Part shown: positions 41,625-51,780 of the stretch, in pieces | Position numbering within the stretch: the stretch's first letter is position 1 | Layout: every line of letters begins with the position of its first letter | Assembly (NCBI RefSeq): GCF_024198215.1 | Contig: NZ_JAKCFA010000010.1 | Span: 248,001-312,000 of the forward strand | Source of the DNA: Myxococcus qinghaiensis | Lineage (GTDB): Bacteria > Myxococcota > Myxococcia > Myxococcales > Myxococcaceae | Length of the DNA stretch: 64,000 bases | Direction: 5' to 3' | Translations under genes and position numbers: made by a program | Notes under the pieces: generated by a model | What the model saw: only the letters and a program-made list of their open reading frames with translations | Databases searched by the model: none | Told to the model about the DNA's origin: nothing

Positions 41625-43355
41625 TCAGCGCCTCAGCGCCAGCTCCAGGCCGAACATCCGGTCCCACTGGTCGTCACCGTCCAACGTGACGCGGTCCGCG
41701 GCGACCGTGGCCGCCAGTCTCAGCTTCAGCCCGAGGAGCCGCCCCGCCACGCCCGCCGCCGCGTGCGTCGTCAGCAGGGTCGGGTCCCCCATGCGCTTGG
41801 TCGGCGACGTCACGCCCAGCACGCCCCAGCCGAGCCCCGCCTCCAGGAACAGCGGCGTGCGCACTCCATCCCTCAGGCCCAGGAGCCCCTGCACCGTGGC
41901 GCGGTGCGTGCGGATGCCCTCGAACGCCACCGGCATCAGGGAGTAGGACGCGCGCGCGCCGTAGTACAGGTGCGGCTGGGTGTCGCTGCGCCAGGAGAGG
42001 CTCGGGCCGGTGGAGAACGCGCTCAGCCCCAGCGGAGCCTGGTGCCCCAGCAGGCCCACCTCCCACGACGACAAGGGGGAGGGGCTGGACCTCGCGAACC
42101 GCCGGGACACGAAGTCGCCGCCCGCGGCCGGAGGAAAGGCGCGGGAGAAGTCCACCGGCACCAGCCCCGCGGCGGCCACGTACTGGTCATAGAAGTCCTT
42201 GTCGAGCGGCATGGCGAACAGGCCGCGGCGCAGGGCCTCCTCGGCGGGACCGCGCTCCTGCAGCTCGCGCGGCTTGAGCTCCGGCAGCAAATCCTGGGAC
42301 AGCTCCGCCAGCGTGACGCGGGCCTCGCTGGTGGGCGTGCGCAGCCAGTACACCTCGCGCTCCGGCAGCCGCAGCATCACGTACTGGTCCTCGGAGCGCC
42401 GCACGTCCGCCAGGCGCCGTCCGTCCGCGTCCTCCACGGAGAGGCGCGAGTGCCCGAAGCCGGTGGACAGCGCGATGCTGGGACCGCTGGGGGCCTGTCC
42501 GACGAGCGGCCGGCGGGGCGCGCCGGTGGGCGCGAAGGCGTGGATGCTCAGCCGCGCGGGCAGGCCCTTCACGCCCTGCAGCGACGCGGAGACGAACGCG
42601 CCCAGCTCGCTGTACTCCACCTGGCCGTCGCCGTTGATGTCCGCGGCGCCCAGGAGCCCCGAGCGCGCCACGTGGCTGAAGACGCCCGCGCGGATGCGGG
42701 ACCACTCGTGCGTCTCCCCGTCGTCGCTCTCCGCGAAGACGGCGCCCACGGAGGGCCGGGTGGCCAGCTGCTCGCGCGCGAGCATGCCGCGCAGCTCCGC
42801 CAGCACCGCGGAGTCCGTCTGCCCGCCCCGGCTCCCCACGACGCCGGAGGCGCGGCAGGCGTCGACGATGAGGTGCACGTAGTCGGCGCCCATCGGGTCC
42901 ACCACGTCCGCGTAGAGGCTCGACTTGTCCAGCCGGCCTCCCGCCAGGGTGAAGTAGGCGCGGCCGGCTTCATCCGTGTTGCCGTGGCCCACGTACACCA
43001 CGAGCACGTCCGTCTCGCGGCCGGCTTCGTCGTCGGCGAGGCTCGCGGCGCGCAGGCGGGCCACCTCGCGCTTCACCTCGTCGGGCGTGGGCGGGCGCGC
43101 GCCCGCGAGCACCGGCCGTCCTCCCGCGAGCGTGGCGGCGTCCGGGTCCACCAGCAGCGTCGTCTCCACGCCCAGCCGCTGGAGGGTCTCCGCCCACAGC
43201 ACGCCGTCATCGTCCGCGAAACGCAGCGCGGGCAGCGACGGGTCGTCGCTGCCGTTGTGGGCAATCACAAGCGCTCGGCGGACCAGGGCTTCCGCCGAGG
43301 CGTCGCGAGCGGCGAAAAGCGCGGCGACCCCGAGGAGCACTCCCAGTTTGTTCAT
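41625..43355 (-). CDS. Exported caspase-like (C14) protease with calcium loop and C-terminal barrel-like region
   Basis: 576 residues. A signal peptide (MNKLGVLLGVAALFAARDAS, cleavage after ASA) leads into a caspase-fold domain with catalytic His124 in VVYVGHGN and Cys167 in HLIVDACRAS, the classical C14 dyad. A canonical 12-residue EF-hand loop runs from Asp239 to Glu250 (DINGDGQVEYSE). After about residue 435 there are aromatic/Gly-rich alternating strands (SWEVGLLGHQAP, YYGARASYSLMP, LFLEAGLGWGVLGV, MFGLELALRR) like an outer-membrane barrel or its domain. ATG 43355 overlaps the anti-sigma stop by 4 bases. The protease would act in the periplasm or at the outer membrane. Targets are unknown; the three downstream lipoproteins are candidates. 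Confidence 0.85.
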   Translation of the reverse strand: MNKLGVLLGVAALFAARDASAEALVRRALVIAHNGSDDPSLPALRFADDDGVLWAETLQRLGVETTLLVDPDAATLAGGRPVLAGARPPTPDEVKREVARLRAASLADDEAGRETDVLVVYVGHGNTDEAGRAYFTLAGGRLDKSSLYADVVDPMGADYVHLIVDACRASGVVGSRGGQTDSAVLAELRGMLAREQLATRPSVGAVFAESDDGETHEWSRIRAGVFSHVARSGLLGAADINGDGQVEYSELGAFVSASLQGVKGLPARLSIHAFAPTGAPRRPLVGQAPSGPSIALSTGFGHSRLSVEDADGRRLADVRRSEDQYVMLRLPEREVYWLRTPTSEARVTLAELSQDLLPELKPRELQERGPAEEALRRGLFAMPLDKDFYDQYVAAAGLVPVDFSRAFPPAAGGDFVSRRFARSSPSPLSSWEVGLLGHQAPLGLSAFSTGPSLSWRSDTQPHLYYGARASYSLMPVAFEGIRTHRATVQGLLGLRDGVRTPLFLEAGLGWGVLGVTSPTKRMGDPTLLTTHAAAGVAGRLLGLKLRLAATVAADRVTLDGDDQWDRMFGLELALRR

Positions 43356-44098
43356 GGCCCTTCCTCTACCCTCAGCGCCTGCTTGAGCACCACTGCCCCC
43401 CCGGTCTCCTCCCCACGCAAGGCCGCCAGGGCCGCGGACGGGCTGTCGGCGAACGCCGCGGTCACCTCCGCCTCACCCACCGTCTCCGGAAGCGGCACCG
43501 TCAGCTCCAGGGGCGCCTCCTTGCCTGGCGCGCCGGACAACGCGAAGGGACCCGCGGTGAGCTGGGCGCGCTGCGTGCCCCTCACCTGGACGGCGATATG
43601 CGTGTACGGCGCCTGCCCGCCCGCCGCGAAGGCCAGCATGGCGCCGGCCGGACAGGCCTCACCCGAGTGCAGCTCCCTGAGCGGCTGGCCCGGAGTGGCG
43701 CAGAAGATGCGCAGCGCCACGCCAGGAGGTGGGGTGCCCAGGCCCCGGGCGCGGAACTCATCGGTCAGGGCGGGCGACAGCACCATGGCGGCGACGACCG
43801 CCGTCAGCGCGCCCGCGAGCGCCACCATCGACGGCCACCGCGAGGGCGTGGCCACGGGCTCCGCCGCCGCGAGCGCCGCTTCCAGTCCACCTTCCGTCAG
43901 CGCGAGCCGCTCCATGGAGGAGGGCGCGTCCAGCGCGTCTTCCAAGGCGCGATGGGCCTGGGCCCAGCGTTCGTAGAGCGGGCCGCACCGGTGGCAGACG
44001 TGGGCGTGGCGCAGCAGGCGGGCGGCCTGGGGCGGGGGCAGCTCTCCCTGGGCCCAGCGCGGCAGGCTGGCGTCGATGTGTCGCTCGTACCACCTCAT
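43352..44098 (-). CDS. Membrane anti-sigma factor with ZAS zinc finger
   Basis: 248 residues. The N-terminal cytoplasmic domain carries the anti-sigma zinc motif His31-x3-Cys35-x2-Cys38 (HAHVCHRC), one membrane helix spans about 83-106 (SMVALAGALTAVVAAMVLSP), and a periplasmic domain of about 140 residues follows. It should hold the sigma factor encoded directly upstream until a periplasmic signal releases it. ATG 44098 overlaps the sigma stop (ATGA), and its own stop overlaps the caspase start (ATGA), so the three proteins are made in fixed ratio. The periplasmic domain is of no family I recognise and is a candidate sensor or a substrate for proteolysis. Confidence 0.87.
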   Translation of the reverse strand: MRWYERHIDASLPRWAQGELPPPQAARLLRHAHVCHRCGPLYERWAQAHRALEDALDAPSSMERLALTEGGLEAALAAAEPVATPSRWPSMVALAGALTAVVAAMVLSPALTDEFRARGLGTPPPGVALRIFCATPGQPLRELHSGEACPAGAMLAFAAGGQAPYTHIAVQVRGTQRAQLTAGPFALSGAPGKEAPLELTVPLPETVGEAEVTAAFADSPSAALAALRGEETGGAVVLKQALRVEEGP

Positions 44099-44790
44099 GA
44101 TGGGATGCTCCCTATTGCGCACAGGGCCAGGGTGGCCAGGATGACGCCCAGCTCCATGCGCCCAGGCTCGGCCGCCGTGTCCAGCCAGCCCGAGGACTTC
44201 AGGTGTTCGGTGAACTGCGTGCGCAGTCGTCGCTCGCGCACGCGGACCTCGCCTCGGGTGAGTCGGAGCTTCTCGGCGGCGGCTTCCTGGGACAGCCCCT
44301 CCACGAACCGGAGCTGCGCCAGGGCACGACCTTCCTCGGACTGCGTCTCCAGGAAGCGGCGCACCAGCGTCCGGACCTCGGTGCCGAGCGCCTCTTCCTC
44401 CGGGCTGCGCCCCTCGTTGGGCAGCTGGCTCAGCTCCGGTGCTTCGTCCAGCGACACGGCCTCCCGCGACACCCGCCCCGACGCGCGCATCAGGTCGATG
44501 GCCGTCGAGCGCGCCACCGTCAGCAGGAACCCCAGGTACGGCCTCACGCCGTCATAGGCCTGCCGCATGTTGGGGCGAAACGCGCGCACGAAGGTCTCCT
44601 GATGGGCCGCGTCCAAGTCCAGCGCGGACAGGGACACGGTGCGCGTGGCCCCTCCGTCCGCGCCCACGGAGAAGCGCCGCGAGAGGTAGCGCAGCACCTC
44701 CGGCGAATAGACGCGGTACACCTGCGTGAGGACGGATGAGTCCCCACGGCGGAAGGACTCCAGGACGGAACGGTCATTGCCTGGCAGCAC
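44095..44790 (-). CDS. ECF-like RNA polymerase sigma factor with C-terminal membrane helix
   Basis: 231 residues. Sigma region 2 (about 10-107) includes HQETFVRAFRPNMRQ and PYLGFLLTVARSTAIDLMR, with a 20-residue Gly/Ser insertion after residue 40. Region 4 (about 135-197) has FVEGLSQEAAAEKLRLTRGEVRVRERRLR. After it come 15 linker residues and a hydrophobic segment ELGVILATLALCAIGSIP (about 213-230), which looks like a single membrane helix; most ECF sigma factors lack one. GTG 44790 has GGAGAGA upstream. It is the first gene of the anti-sigma/caspase/lipoprotein operon and probably autoregulates it. Confidence 0.85.
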   Translation of the reverse strand: MLPGNDRSVLESFRRGDSSVLTQVYRVYSPEVLRYLSRRFSVGADGGATRTVSLSALDLDAAHQETFVRAFRPNMRQAYDGVRPYLGFLLTVARSTAIDLMRASGRVSREAVSLDEAPELSQLPNEGRSPEEEALGTEVRTLVRRFLETQSEEGRALAQLRFVEGLSQEAAAEKLRLTRGEVRVRERRLRTQFTEHLKSSGWLDTAAEPGRMELGVILATLALCAIGSIPS

Positions 44791-44918
44791 GGTCTCTCCG
44801 ACCCCACGCGAGCCGACCCGGGCCCAATGCCCGGCCAGCCGTCACCCTTGAATGGGATACGGAGCTTGCTCGCGAAATGGGTTGTCCACCTCAACGAAGA
44901 GGCACCGGATTCCTTGCG

Positions 44919-44972
44919 GCGCGTCCCGGAAATAGTTGTCGGGACGCGCTCTTATGCCTCCGAACTATTTCC
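44919..44972. promoter_or_regulatory. Two interleaved perfect 10-base inverted repeats upstream of the sigma operon
   Basis: Pair A: GCGCGTCCCG (44919-44928) / CGGGACGCGC (44940-44949). Pair B: GGAAATAGTT (44928-44937) / AACTATTTCC (44963-44972). The left arm of B lies in the loop of A, so the two stems exclude each other (or form a pseudoknot). The element starts right at the stop codon of the 45433 gene and ends 128 bases before the sigma start. There is no U tract. Confidence 0.6.
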
Positions 44973-45433
44973 TACGGCCCCACCTTGGACGCGGGGCCGG
45001 AGCCCCCCGGAAGCCCGCCCGGTTTGCCCGGAGGAGGCTCCAGGGAGCCCAGGGGTGAAGAGGGCCCCTGGTAGTCCGGGCCGTACCAGCTCTCGATGAA
45101 GCGGATGGGGCCGACGAGGTGGGCGTTGAAGGCCTCCAGCTCCTCGGCGGGCACCCACAGCTCCTGGTGCTGCCGGGCGCCCACCGTCTTGACGGGGTAG
45201 CGAGCGAGCCAGGCGGCCTCCACGTCGAAGGCGGTGACGAAGCCCACGTGGCCCGAGCCCGGGTCCGGTGCGTTCCAGTCCCGAGCAATCTGGCGCGCGT
45301 AGTCCACGTTCATCACCGGGTAGAAGATGGGCTGGTCCGGCAGCCGGGGCGGGAAGCCGCGACAGTCGCGGGCGAGGACGAGCTGGGCCTCCTTGAGACC
45401 CACCGGGCGATACAGCGTGAGCGTCTCCATCAT
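44972..45433 (-). CDS. Conserved small protein of unknown function
   Basis: 153 residues. The first 110 form a conserved soluble domain: TLYRPVGLKEAQLVL, FPPRLPDQPIFYPVMNVDYARQIARDW, GHVGFVTAFDVEAAWLARYPVKTVG, HQELWVPAEELEAFN. Similar proteins occur in many bacteria, sometimes labelled ADP-ribosylation/crystallin J1-like; I know of no demonstrated activity. The last 35 residues are a Pro/Gly-rich tail (PPPGKPGGLPGG). ATG 45433 has AAGGAGA 7 bases upstream. It precedes the sigma-factor operon on the same strand with a structured 181-base gap, so it may or may not share its transcript. Confidence 0.75.
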   Translation of the reverse strand: MMETLTLYRPVGLKEAQLVLARDCRGFPPRLPDQPIFYPVMNVDYARQIARDWNAPDPGSGHVGFVTAFDVEAAWLARYPVKTVGARQHQELWVPAEELEAFNAHLVGPIRFIESWYGPDYQGPSSPLGSLEPPPGKPGGLPGGSGPASKVGP

Positions 45434-45462
45434 GGCGTGTCTCCTTCAGGAGTGAGGGACGG

Positions 45463-45477
45463 TCGGCGTGGCGCCGA
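45463..45477 (-). terminator. Small hairpin after the nuclease gene
   Basis: 6-bp stem TCGGCG-TGG-CGCCGA, 21 bases past the nuclease stop and upstream of the 45433 gene. Confidence 0.35.
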
Positions 45478-45498
45478 GCGGACTTCACCGCCGACGGC

Positions 45499-47787
45499 TC
45501 AGAACGCCGAGCCGTCCACGCGCTTGCCGGGAGACGCGCCCGAGGAGGACAGCGTGTTGTGCAACACCCAGCTCCCGTCGGCCGCTCCGTCCGGGCTCCG
45601 GTTGTAGGAGAGGCCCTGGGTGGCGTTGTCGTACCGGTGCTTGTCCTGTTCGGAGCCGTCCGGGCGGACGAGGAAGGCGGTGTCGCCGGAGCTGCCCGTG
45701 TTGATGCCCCGGTTGAAGCGCAGCCCGTCGCCGCCGTTGGCGTACGCCACGTCGGGCACGCCCGAGGGCACCGCCGTCGCGCCGGAGTAGACGGTGTAGA
45801 CCTTGCCCGGCTGGAGCATCGTCCCCGAGGGGAAGACGTGCCGCGCGGGCCTGTCGCCTCGCCGCGACTCCTCGTCGTGGATGGAGTAGCCGCCCAGGTC
45901 CACGGCCGTGGCGCCGGTGTTGCGGACCTCCACGAACATCTTGTCGAAGTCCACCGTGGTGCCCCCCGAGACGTTGTTCGGATGGGGCAGGTACTCGTTG
46001 ATGAACAGCGTGGGCACCTGCCGGTTCAGTAGGAACACGCCGTCGCTCACGTCAAGGACGGTGGCGTCCTGCGCATCGCTGACGCGCACCCGCGCCGTGG
46101 AGGACTCCATCGCGGGCACCGTCCAGGCGTACGTGGCGGGCGTCGCGGGCACGGACGCGGCGATTTCAGTCCACGTGAGCCCGTCATCCAATGAGTACTG
46201 CAGCCGCACCGAGTTCACCCCGGCCGCCGTCCAGGTGATGTTGAACGTGTCGCCCGCGCTGAGCGACTCGCCGCCGTTGGGCGCGGTGAGCTTCAGCGTG
46301 CGCGCCACCACCTGCCCGAAGTTGTAGCGGCTGACGATGGGGTAGTGGTCCGACGTGGTGGAGCCATAGCTGGAGATGGCCGGCCGAATCACCGCCGCCG
46401 AGTTGGGGACGTAGTTCGTCAGCATCTCGTTGCTGACGAGCTGGTGGTCGATGAACGTCCTGAAGCTCACCGTGGAGGCGACTCCGTCGAGTGACATGGC
46501 CTGGGTGACGAAGGTGTAGCGCTCCGTGTCGTTCACGAAGTTGCGGTAGGGCGTGTCGAACTTCTGGCCCCCCGTGCCGGGGTTCGTGGTGGTGGACTCG
46601 TCCACGTCGTCGTTCCAGTCGCCCACCACCATCACCCGCTGCGTGGGCAGGTTGAAGTCCAGGTACTCCTTGAGGTGCTGGCCCGCCGCGAGCCGCCGCG
46701 CGTAGTCGTCCGCGGTGGCCATGGCCTTCATGTGCAGCACCAGCAGCGTCAGGTCCACGCTGGAGCTGCCCCGGGTGACGCGCACGTCCACGCGCAGCGG
46801 CGGCCGGCTGGCGAAGTCGTAGTCGTACTCGCCCAGGATGATTTGCGCCTGGCGCACCTCCACCAGCCCCGTCCTGTAGAGCAGGCCCACCTTCTGCTCG
46901 TTGAACGAGTAGTAGTTGGAGCCGGACGTCACGGAGGGGTCGTTGGCCAGGAAGCCCGAGTAGTTGCCCAGGTTGGACTTCAGCCTGTTGAACTCCGCCG
47001 TGCTGACCATCTCCCCCAGGCCCCACACGTCCACCTTCGTATCCGTGAGCACGGTCGTCACGTTGGCCATCTGGAGCGCGTCGTCCGCCGGGTCCTCCGT
47101 GGGCGAGCCGAACCACTCGATGTTCCAGTTGCCCACCGACAGGGGGAAGCTCGTCGGCGGTCCTCCGTCCGGGTCCCCCGTGCCCGTCTTCACCTCCAGG
47201 GAGAAGCGGCCCTCCACCCTCACGCCGCTGGCGTCCTCCACCCGCAGGGTGAAGGTCTGCGTGCCCGTCAGCTCCGCCACGCCCGTCACCTCGCCGTCCT
47301 GCGTCAGCGACAGGCCCGAGGGCAGTGAGCCCTCCACCACCGAGAACTTCAGCGGGAGCCGCCCGCCCGTCACCCCGAAGGTGTGCGTGTAGCCGTTGCC
47401 GGTGAACGCGGGGAGCGGCGCGGTGTTGGAGAGCAGCGGCGCGGGCCACACCTTCAGGCTGTACGTGTGGGAATCCTGGCTCTTCTCCACGTCCCGCACG
47501 CTCACCCGGAGGGAGAACTCCCCGGAGGCGCTGGCGGGGCCGGTCAGCCTCGCGTCGGCCGAATAGAAGGAGAAGCCCGGGGGCGGCTCCGTCTCCAGTG
47601 TGTAGCTCAGCGGCGCGGTGCCGCCCGTCGCCGTCAGGCGCACCTCGTAGGTGGCGCCCACCGTGGTGTCGGCCAGCTCGGTGGTGGGGAACTTGGGCCC
47701 CCCGGCGGGATCATTGTGATTGCTTCCCGAACAGGCGCTCAAGAAGGCCAGGACGACGAGTGCCCCGGCGGCGCGGACGAAAGACAT
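45499..47787 (-). CDS. Exported lipoprotein nuclease/phosphatase (EEP domain) with Ig-like and lamin-tail domains
   Basis: 762 residues. Lipobox LSAC (Cys19), two Ig-like domains (about 35-115 and 118-200), an endonuclease/exonuclease/phosphatase domain (about 215-490), a third Ig-like segment (about 495-595), and a lamin-tail domain (about 620-745). EEP catalytic residues are visible: Asn222 (WNIEW), Glu259 (GLGEM), His352 (LHMKA), Asp390 and Asn392 (GDWND), Asp447-His448 (IDHQL) and Asp480-His481 (SDHYP). Nuclease or phosphodiesterase action at the cell surface is likely, for example on extracellular DNA during predation or in biofilm. ATG 47787 is used. It is a single gene. Confidence 0.88.
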   Translation of the reverse strand: MSFVRAAGALVVLAFLSACSGSNHNDPAGGPKFPTTELADTTVGATYEVRLTATGGTAPLSYTLETEPPPGFSFYSADARLTGPASASGEFSLRVSVRDVEKSQDSHTYSLKVWPAPLLSNTAPLPAFTGNGYTHTFGVTGGRLPLKFSVVEGSLPSGLSLTQDGEVTGVAELTGTQTFTLRVEDASGVRVEGRFSLEVKTGTGDPDGGPPTSFPLSVGNWNIEWFGSPTEDPADDALQMANVTTVLTDTKVDVWGLGEMVSTAEFNRLKSNLGNYSGFLANDPSVTSGSNYYSFNEQKVGLLYRTGLVEVRQAQIILGEYDYDFASRPPLRVDVRVTRGSSSVDLTLLVLHMKAMATADDYARRLAAGQHLKEYLDFNLPTQRVMVVGDWNDDVDESTTTNPGTGGQKFDTPYRNFVNDTERYTFVTQAMSLDGVASTVSFRTFIDHQLVSNEMLTNYVPNSAAVIRPAISSYGSTTSDHYPIVSRYNFGQVVARTLKLTAPNGGESLSAGDTFNITWTAAGVNSVRLQYSLDDGLTWTEIAASVPATPATYAWTVPAMESSTARVRVSDAQDATVLDVSDGVFLLNRQVPTLFINEYLPHPNNVSGGTTVDFDKMFVEVRNTGATAVDLGGYSIHDEESRRGDRPARHVFPSGTMLQPGKVYTVYSGATAVPSGVPDVAYANGGDGLRFNRGINTGSSGDTAFLVRPDGSEQDKHRYDNATQGLSYNRSPDGAADGSWVLHNTLSSSGASPGKRVDGSAF

Positions 47788-48012
47788 GGGTGTGGCTCCA
47801 ACAGGTCAGGCCCTCGGCCGGGCCCCGCATTTGAAACGAGACACTCTAGCCAAATCCCTGTTGCGCGACGATGACACCCCCCAACACGGACAAAGCTGGC
47901 GGAAGGCGCGCCGCGTTGGAACGGCAATGGCCGTCCGCGTCGTCCGTGACATATTCACGAGTCGCGGGAACCATGGGGGGCTCTTCCGCCGCCCGACGAG
48001 AGGACACGCTCA

Positions 48013-48513
48013 ATGGCCGAGAAGTGGGACAAGCAGCTGATGGAGTTCCTCAAGCGCACCGGTGACGAGCTCAAGCGCACGACTGAAGACCTTCGCGGCG
48101 AGGCGCAGCGCCTCCTCAAGGAGGTGAAGGACCCGGACAAGCAGGCCAAGGTGAAGGAAGGCCTGGAGCAGCTGCGCACCTGGGCGGCCAGCACCACCAA
48201 GGTGGCGGCGGAGAAGATTGAGACCGCCGTGCGCCAGGTCGAAGGGGCCGTGGAGCGCGCCTTCCACCAGGAGGACGAGGCGACGGCCAGCCCCCCCGCC
48301 AGCAAGAAGGCCAAGGGGGCCTCCTCCCGCGCGAGCACCGCGGAGGCCGCTGCCGCCGAGGCCCCGGCTCCGAAGGCAGAGCCCCGCGCCGCGAAGAAGG
48401 CCGCGGGCACCAAGTCCATTGGCCGCGCCAAGAAGGCGGGCGGGCGGGCGGCGAAGAAGGCTGCTCCAGCTTCCAAGAAGACGATGGGCCGCGCCAAGAA
48501 GCCCACCGCCTGA
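48013..48513 (+). CDS. Helical protein with Lys/Ala-rich histone-H1-like tail
   Basis: 166 residues. The N-terminal half (1-90) is strongly amphipathic and coiled-coil-like (DKQLMEFLKRTGDELKRTTEDLRGEAQRLL). The C-terminal half (about 98-166) is Ala/Lys/Pro-rich with repeated AAKKA and GRAKK blocks, as in histone H1-like and HctB-type nucleoid proteins. DNA or polyanion binding is inferred from composition. ATG 48013 follows GACGAGAGGACACGCTCA. It lies upstream of grpE with a 110-base gap. A second protein in this window (15905-16504) has a comparable tail on an unrelated domain. Confidence 0.75.
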   Translation: MAEKWDKQLMEFLKRTGDELKRTTEDLRGEAQRLLKEVKDPDKQAKVKEGLEQLRTWAASTTKVAAEKIETAVRQVEGAVERAFHQEDEATASPPASKKAKGASSRASTAEAAAAEAPAPKAEPRAAKKAAGTKSIGRAKKAGGRAAKKAAPASKKTMGRAKKPTA

Positions 48514-48623
48514 GCGTGAAGTTCCACTCCGCCTGAAGCGGGCCCGCACAAACAGCAGGCCTGGATTCCGTGAGTCGTTCCCGCCAGTTGGAACGGTGTG
48601 CGGCGCGTGAGATAGTGCGCGCC

Positions 48624-49526
48624 GTGGCCGGCTCCAGCGAAAAGGACAGCATCCAGGCGGAAATCGGGCAGGACGTCATCGACGCGGCGGTCCGCAGCGT
48701 CGAGCGTCGCATGGAGGATGACGAGGTGACCGTCATCGAGGTGGAGGCCCCCCAGGCCGCCGCCTCTGACGAGGACCTCGCCGCTTCCCCCGAGCTTTCC
48801 GTGACTTCCGACGACCCCGTGGCGACTCCGGCGACCGCCGAAGAGCTCGCCGCCCTGCGCGCGGAGGTGGAATCGCTCAAGGCGCAAGTCGAGTTCAGCC
48901 AGGCCAAGGGCCGCGAAACGATGGACCGGCTGCGCGAGGCGCACGAGCGCGCGAAGGAGGCGCAGGACCGCATGGTCCGCGCCGCCGCGGACCTGGAGAA
49001 CTACCGCAAGCGCGCGCAGAAGGAGAAGGAGGAGGTCCAGCGCTTCGGCTCGGAGAAGCTGCTCAAGGACCTGCTCCCGGTGATGGACAACCTGGACCGC
49101 GCGCTCGAGGCGGCGGCCAAATCCACCGACATCGACAGCTTCCAGAAGGGCGTGGCCATGACGCGCAAGTCCTTCGAGGACGCGCTCGGGCGCCACGGCG
49201 TGAAGTCCTTCAGCGCCAAGGGGCAGCCGTTCGACCCGCGCATGCACGAGGCCATCCAGCAGGTGGAGACGGCGGACGTGCCCGTAGGCCACGTGGCCTT
49301 CGAGGTGGTGCGCGGCTTCTTCCTCAACGAGCGGCTGGTGCGTCCGGCCCTCGTCGTCGTCGCGCGCGCCCCCGAGGCCGCGCCCGTCGTCGAAGCCGCG
49401 TCCGCGGTGGAGACTCCATCAACCACGCCGCCCGAGTCCGTGGAGGCGCCGTCCTCGCAGGACGGTGAGCCGCGCGCCGAGGCACACGTGCCGCAGTCGG
49501 ACAGCACTTCCGGGGGGAGTCAGTAA
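48624..49526 (+). CDS. grpE: GrpE nucleotide-exchange factor
   Basis: Co-chaperone that releases ADP from DnaK. About 300 residues, longer than the 170-200 typical of GrpE. The core (about 75-235) has a long coiled coil, [49 protein letters not shown] and a [16 protein letters not shown] beta wing. Acidic/Ala-rich extensions lie on both ends ([17 protein letters not shown] and a 65-residue Pro/Ser/Glu tail). GTG 48624 ([14 protein letters not shown]) is the likely start; the frame opens at 48570. It is 5 bases upstream of dnaK. The order grpE-dnaK matches the grpS-sglK pair described in M. xanthus social motility, which I consider a probable ortholog but cannot confirm. Confidence 0.92.
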   Translation: MAGSSEKDSIQAEIGQDVIDAAVRSVERRMEDDEVTVIEVEAPQAAASDEDLAASPELSVTSDDPVATPATAEELAALRAEVESLKAQVEFSQAKGRETMDRLREAHERAKEAQDRMVRAAADLENYRKRAQKEKEEVQRFGSEKLLKDLLPVMDNLDRALEAAAKSTDIDSFQKGVAMTRKSFEDALGRHGVKSFSAKGQPFDPRMHEAIQQVETADVPVGHVAFEVVRGFFLNERLVRPALVVVARAPEAAPVVEAASAVETPSTTPPESVEAPSSQDGEPRAEAHVPQSDSTSGGSQ

Positions 49527-49531
49527 GCATC

Positions 49532-51355
<1,824 letters not shown>

Positions 51356-51359
51356 ACGG

Positions 51360-51390
51360 GCACCCCCGGATTCCGGACGGGGGGGCGTGC
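51360..51390 (+). terminator. Hairpin after dnaK
   Basis: GCAC-CCCC paired with GGGG-C-GTGC (one bulge), with an alternative inner stem CCGGA/TCCGG, directly after the dnaK stop. Confidence 0.45.
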
Positions 51391-51451
51391 AATCATCTCC
51401 GCGCCTCCCGCGTAGGTGAGTCACCCCCTGTCCGTTCCGAGGTCGTGAGTC

Positions 51452-51751
51452 ATGGATCCAGTCGAAGCCGTGGTGATTACGTCGGTGGTGGCGATGACGG
51501 TCGGCATCCCCTTTCTCGGGTTGACGCTGCGCTTCTCGCTCAAGCCGGTGATGGAGGCCTTCATCCGGCTGCGCGAGGCCCAGCTTGGCCAGCACCCGGA
51601 CACGGCGATGCTGAAGGCGCGCGTGGCCCACCTGGAGCACATGCTGGAGATCCACGGCCTCATCGACGACCGCCGCGCCCTGCCGCTGCCCTCCGCCACC
51701 TCCGAACGGGTGTCCAGTAGCGTGTCCTTGAAGGACCGCGAGCGCGTCTAG
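51452..51751 (+). CDS. Small single-pass membrane protein
   Basis: 99 residues. One N-terminal membrane helix (about 6-27, VVITSVVAMTVGIPFLGLTLRF) is followed by a soluble helical part with LKARVAHLEHMLEIHGLIDDRRALPLP, which resembles the short coiled coil of PspB-like or phage-shock-type small membrane proteins. No family is assigned with certainty. ATG 51452 follows a weak GAGGTCGTGAGTC. It lies between dnaK and the Ser/Thr kinase gene, 29 bases before the latter, and may form a transcription unit with it. Confidence 0.7.
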   Translation: MDPVEAVVITSVVAMTVGIPFLGLTLRFSLKPVMEAFIRLREAQLGQHPDTAMLKARVAHLEHMLEIHGLIDDRRALPLPSATSERVSSSVSLKDRERV

Positions 51752-51780
51752 CGGCAACCCCAGACTACCCGGGGAAGCTC

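Noticed and set aside
44919..44972. Element as a simple intrinsic terminator of the 45433 gene
   Set aside because: The stems compete with each other and no U tract follows, so plain termination does not explain both repeats; it is kept as an unexplained regulatory element.
47918..47944. GGAAC ... CGTC pair as an ECF-type promoter before the 48013 gene
   Set aside because: The spacing to the two possible CGTC motifs is 15 or 18 bases rather than 16-17, and such pairs arise easily in GC-rich DNA.
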